A DNA stretch of 64,000 nucleotides, from contig JABYQN010000012.1 of assembly GCA_022606135.1 (NCBI GenBank), positions 1,178,001-1,242,000 on the forward strand. Direction: 5' to 3'. Position 1 is the first letter of the stretch. The number at the start of each line of letters is the position of its first letter. The notes beneath the pieces were generated by a model. It ran no database searches. It was not told the DNA's origin and was given only the letters and a program-made list of their open reading frames with translations. This document shows positions 60,297 through 64,000 of this stretch, piece by piece. Origin of the DNA: Fomes fomentarius. Taxonomy: Eukaryota > Basidiomycota > Agaricomycetes > Polyporales > Polyporaceae. Made by a program: the position numbers and the translations under genes.

Positions 60297-61173
60297 GGCG
60301 ACTCCTCTGGACCAGGTTGACTCGGTTGACAGAGCTCATAGCGATTGTTATATCATGCCAACTGTTTGTTGTTGTACGACTAGACCAATTCGGACCAGTG
60401 TATCAGTGCTGTACCAATGCCTTTGTGATAATTCTGCTGGTTCGAATTGCCTCACAGTAGGGAGGATGTTCAGCAGGGAGTATGCAACATATAGAAATCG
60501 ATTCCCGCAAGACCCGGTACATGTCATCACAACAATGCATTCACAAGTATCGGAGAACACCATCTCACATCAACAGATGCAACACCATAGTCCCTTTCCC
60601 GGGGCCAAGTCCTTCGTGAACTGTTCCATGAGGGTGGCATTGACCCTGGGGAGTCTGCTCCTCAGGAGCCGGGCCGACGACGACGAGATACACGCTACAC
60701 TTTTCACGGAAGTATAAACAGAGGGTCTTTCCAATTGTGACGGAGTCCATCGGTGGGAATGTGGCGTTCTGTTTCAAGAGCCGTCGCCTACTGGGCGAAC
60801 TTGAAGATAACGAGCGAACTTAGACGTAACGTAGGACGTGACTAGACTGATCCGAACATGGCACTGTCACGTTGTCACAATAAGAATGAGGTAGAGTTGT
60901 TGGCCCCTCAGGCCTCAGGGTGAGGATCGTCATCTAGTATATTGGCAAGACTCTGAAATTGAATAGTGGCAGTGAACTCGTACTAGCGGTCGCCGGTACC
61001 GTGTCAGATGTTGTTTGTTGTAAGTACGCTGCGCCAGACCGATTGACTAGTGCCGGCACGGTCCCTTCAAGAATGCCTGCGTATTACCAAGTGCACTTCT
61101 GCCTCATAGTACCCAACAACTCAACTCAACTCCAGACTACGTCTACGGAGGCAGTAGTGAATAGTAGCTTCAT
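60297..61173. other. intergenic between convergent genes, no supported gene
   Basis: A 120-codon plus-strand frame at 60355-60717 has no domain. Nothing else stands out. Confidence 0.45.
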
Positions 61174-63857
61174 CTACAAATGCGACCAGTCCCCGTCGAC
61201 GTCCTCATCCCTCAACGGCCGGAAGGCCTGCATGTCCCGGAACCACCGCACGCGCTGCAGCGCACGCTGCGTCTCCTCCCGCCCCGGCATGTGGTGCCGC
61301 CCGACCCACTTCGTCAGCCACTTCACCATCCGCACGTACTCGCTCTCGTACCCCCGCCCCCGCTCCTCGTCCCTTCTTCCCCTTTCCCTTGTGCGCGCCC
61401 CTCTCTTCTTCTGACCTCCGTATATGACAGGGCTGGGGTCGAGGCTGGGCGCAGAGTCGGGCTCGTCATCGTGCTCCTCGCCGTACCCCGCGGCGCGGCG
61501 CGCGCTCCACTCGCGCATGCGCACGACCCACGGGCCTTCGAGCGTGACCTCGCCCCAGTACACGAGCGCGGTCGCGAGCGTGTCGCGGGAGGGCCAGACG
61601 CGCAGGTAGCGCATCCAGGTGAGCACGAGCGGGATCTGCGCGGAGCGGTCTTCCGAGGCGAGCAGGTCGAGCAGCGCGCGGAAGGCCGCGTCTTCGGGGA
61701 CGATGGTGAGATACCACCGGGTGGTTGGGTCCAGCGCGTCTGGTGGGTGGAGGGCGCTATCGAAGTCGAGGTCGAGATCGTCGCCTTCCGAGGCAGGAGC
61801 TGAGGAGGAGGATCCCGCGCCCGAGTCAGAGGGAGAGGGGGAGCTCGGCGCGTAAGAGGCAGAGCCGAGGCGGAGACTGTGGAACAGGTCTCGCATGGGG
61901 CTCGTCGCCTGCTCCCCCGCGCTGTTGCGTACAACACGGAACGGCGAGCTAAAGTGCTGCAGGATGGGCCAGTTCCGGACGAAGACCTGCCAGGCGACGC
62001 GGAGTGCGACGTCCCCCGCGCGCTCGCCCCGCCAGAATCCGTTCACGGCGCGTTTCGGGTCCGGGGCGAGTAGCGCTTCCAGGCTGCTCCAAGCCGCGTC
62101 TCTGGACGGGAGGTGTACGTGCTCGGGAGATTCAGGACGATGGACAGGGAGGATACGCGAGAGCCCAAAATCCGCGATGGCGACTTGAAGTGCGCCCTCG
62201 CACTTTCGCGCGAAGCGGGCCGCTTTGAAGAGTATCGCGAGCGACTTGGAGTCCGGGGAGATATCCGGTAAGAGAAGGGGAAGGAGGTCCCAAAGGAGGA
62301 AGATCGCGTCCGGACGGCCGATGCGCAGGAGGGAGATCATGAAGCCGTTGAGCGTGCGGGTGTCGACGATGGAGGGTTTGGGAGAGTGGACGGACGGGAT
62401 GGAGAAGTATGGGCTTTTCTCCTCCGCTGAGCCTGTGGGGGTAGAACTGGAAGAGATATGCAGGAGGAGCTGGAGAGCCGCGTCGGGACGGTTGACCATG
62501 GTAAGGGCTTCGACAGCGATTGTGAGCTTCGCGGCGTCGAACTCGCTCTTCCGTGGTAGGACCTCTTCGAGCAGAGCTGCAGCGCGTGCGTAGTCGCCCC
62601 GCCTAAGGAGGCCTTTGATGACGTAAAAGTAGGCAGACAACAGCTTCTTGGGGCCCCCCATTCGATTAGAGCTCTGACGGAACATATGGAGGAGATCGTC
62701 CGTGGGCACTGAGAGGCGGCCTGCGACGGTACGGAGGGAGTGGAGGAATACCTGGCGGGGAACGGCACCTGCACCGGGTAATGTAGGCGGACGTTTGCTC
62801 TCCCCAAAGTCTGGGTCCTGGCGGGTGCTAGCGGTGGTCTTGAAGAGGTACTTGATGTAGGCGTTGATGGTGGCGGGATCTTTGAAGGCGCGAAGGTACT
62901 CTTCGAGGATGCGAGAGCGATGCTTGCTCTCGTTGGGGTAATCTGCCTTGGGACCATGGTATTCGCCGCGGCGGATGCGACGCCAAAATCGAGCTGCCGA
63001 GCGACGAAGACCTCGGCGGGCGTATATGCGGACGAATGCACGAGAATGGGAGAGGTTGGGTGTGTAGGCGCAGGAGCGCATGTGGTACTCGACCAGGCGG
63101 GCGGTGCGGACGGAGGTTGAGCGATTGGCGAGGAGCAGACGGTATGTGTGAGCGTCCAAGTCGATCTGACGGCGGAGGGCGAGGTCGAGGAGGAGGGTGA
63201 GCAGGTCTTGAACTTGAGCGGAAGGCGGGGACTGGGCGAGTATGTGGAGGAGGAGGGAGAATTGGTAGGGGTGGAGGAGGGAAGCGGAATCGAGGAAGCG
63301 GAGGACGAGAGTGCGGAGGGGGCGTACATGCGGAAGGAGGCGAGGGAGTGGGCATCGAGGAGGAGGGCGAGGGGGGAGAGGTCGGGATGTGCGGGAGGAG
63401 GGAGAGAGAAGGCGAGAGAATGGGCGGCGAAGGCCTCCAACGGCGTGGACGGGCTGCGGAGGAGGACGGAGAGGAGGGCCCATGCAGGGACGGGCAGCGA
63501 CCTCTGGGTGCTGGGCGCGGATGGAGTCGGGTGGGCGGCGAGGGTGTGGGCGACCCTGTCGAGGGCGGCGGGGAGAGAGGGAGCGTGGACGACGGGGGCC
63601 CATCGCTCGTACTCGTCGTCGGGCACAGACGCAGGGCCAAGCAGAGACCTGACCTCTAGCGGAGAAGGAGAGCGGAGGGCGTCGACGAGGGCGAGCACTG
63701 GACTGGACGAGTGTTTCGAGTACAGCGCGAGTATGGAGGACGGTGTCGTGCGGACAATGTCCTTGCGCCTGGGCTTAGCTGAGGCCGCCTGGCGGGCATA
63801 ACCGCGGGCAGAGAGGCGGAAGCAGAGGAGAAGAGAGCGGGCCGCGCCGAGCGACAT
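61174..63857 (-). CDS. pentatricopeptide-repeat-like mitochondrial protein, with apparent 1-base frameshift
   Basis: The N-terminal part is read in one frame from the ATG at 63857 (MSLGAARSLLLCFRLSARGY, an arginine-rich presequence) to about 63323. The rest lies in another frame from about 63320 to the stop at 61174, about 890 residues in total. The body is made of helical pairs typical of fungal PPR proteins (QFSLLLHILAQS, DLLHMFRQSSNRM, KKLLSAYFYVIKGLLRRGDY, KLTIAVEALTMVNRPDAALQ, RTLNGFMISLLRIGRPDAIF). Such proteins bind organelle RNA and act in its processing or translation. There is no AG between the two frames, so an intron cannot explain the change. One missing base in a five-C run (63318-63322) would join them; see findings. 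An ATG at 63971 is an alternative start. Confidence 0.8.
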
Positions 63858-64000
63858 ACATTGGTCCACAGCACGCAGAAAGCACAGATCGGCGAGCAGA
63901 GTCCAGCGGCCAGCGTTCAGACAACAAAACACGGTCAGGACGCGACGCGTGCAGGCGCTCACTCGCCACATCGGACCGGCGGAGCTGTGTCGGAGATAGA

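Noticed and set aside
63324..63603. Proline/arginine-rich N-terminal extension of the long minus-strand frame (61174-63603)
   Set aside because: It is the wrong frame over the coding sequence of the PPR presequence part; the other frame has normal protein composition.

Overview
The window looks like nuclear DNA of a wood-inhabiting Agaricomycete (basidiomycete, perhaps Polyporales). Genes are dense and rich in 45-75 bp introns on both strands. The families present are typical of that group: a GH18 chitinase, a HET-domain protein, tandem alcohol oxidases, an OrdA-type P450, a PAK kinase and a long RasGEF. Gene models were spliced by hand. Every junction was checked for reading phase, and exon lists are given in the order of transcription.

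Layout. 0-9 kb: membrane-anchored unknown protein (+), secreted GH18 chitinase (-), HET-domain protein (+). 9.5-20.6 kb: DUF1365 protein (-), mitochondrial aconitase (-), long RasGEF (-). 22-27 kb: orphan membrane/coiled-coil/repeat protein (+), F-box protein (-). 27.6-40.4 kb, the accessory part: a small conserved gene with no visible start codon, two carboxymuconolactone-decarboxylase (CMD)-like paralogues (-), a Zn2Cys6 activator (+) and two tandem alcohol-oxidase paralogues (-). 41-48 kb: divergent PAK kinase (+) and dihydrolipoamide dehydrogenase (-). 48-55 kb: cytochrome P450 (-), a large gene-free stretch, SSU1-type sulfite pump (-). 55-64 kb, housekeeping block: SmD1 (-), disordered nuclear protein (+), complex I LYR subunit NDUFA6 (-), PP28/PDAP1-like phosphoprotein (+), PPR-like mitochondrial protein (-).

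How genes may work together. The alcohol oxidases would make H2O2 and aldehydes. The AhpD/CMD-like pair sits 5-12 kb away with the Zn2Cys6 regulator between, so an inducible catabolic or H2O2 cluster is a reasonable hypothesis. The regulator's upstream region carries two perfect 14-bp palindromes. Aconitase, DLD, NDUFA6 and the PPR-like protein act in mitochondria but show no operon-like relation.

Most worth a second look: the orphan repeat protein; the duplicated AOX genes with a shared 11-nt micro-exon and a GT-to-GC donor change; a high share of GC-AG introns; a 6-nt micro-exon in the PDAP1-like gene; and apparent homopolymer shortenings in the HET and PPR genes, which may be assembly errors.
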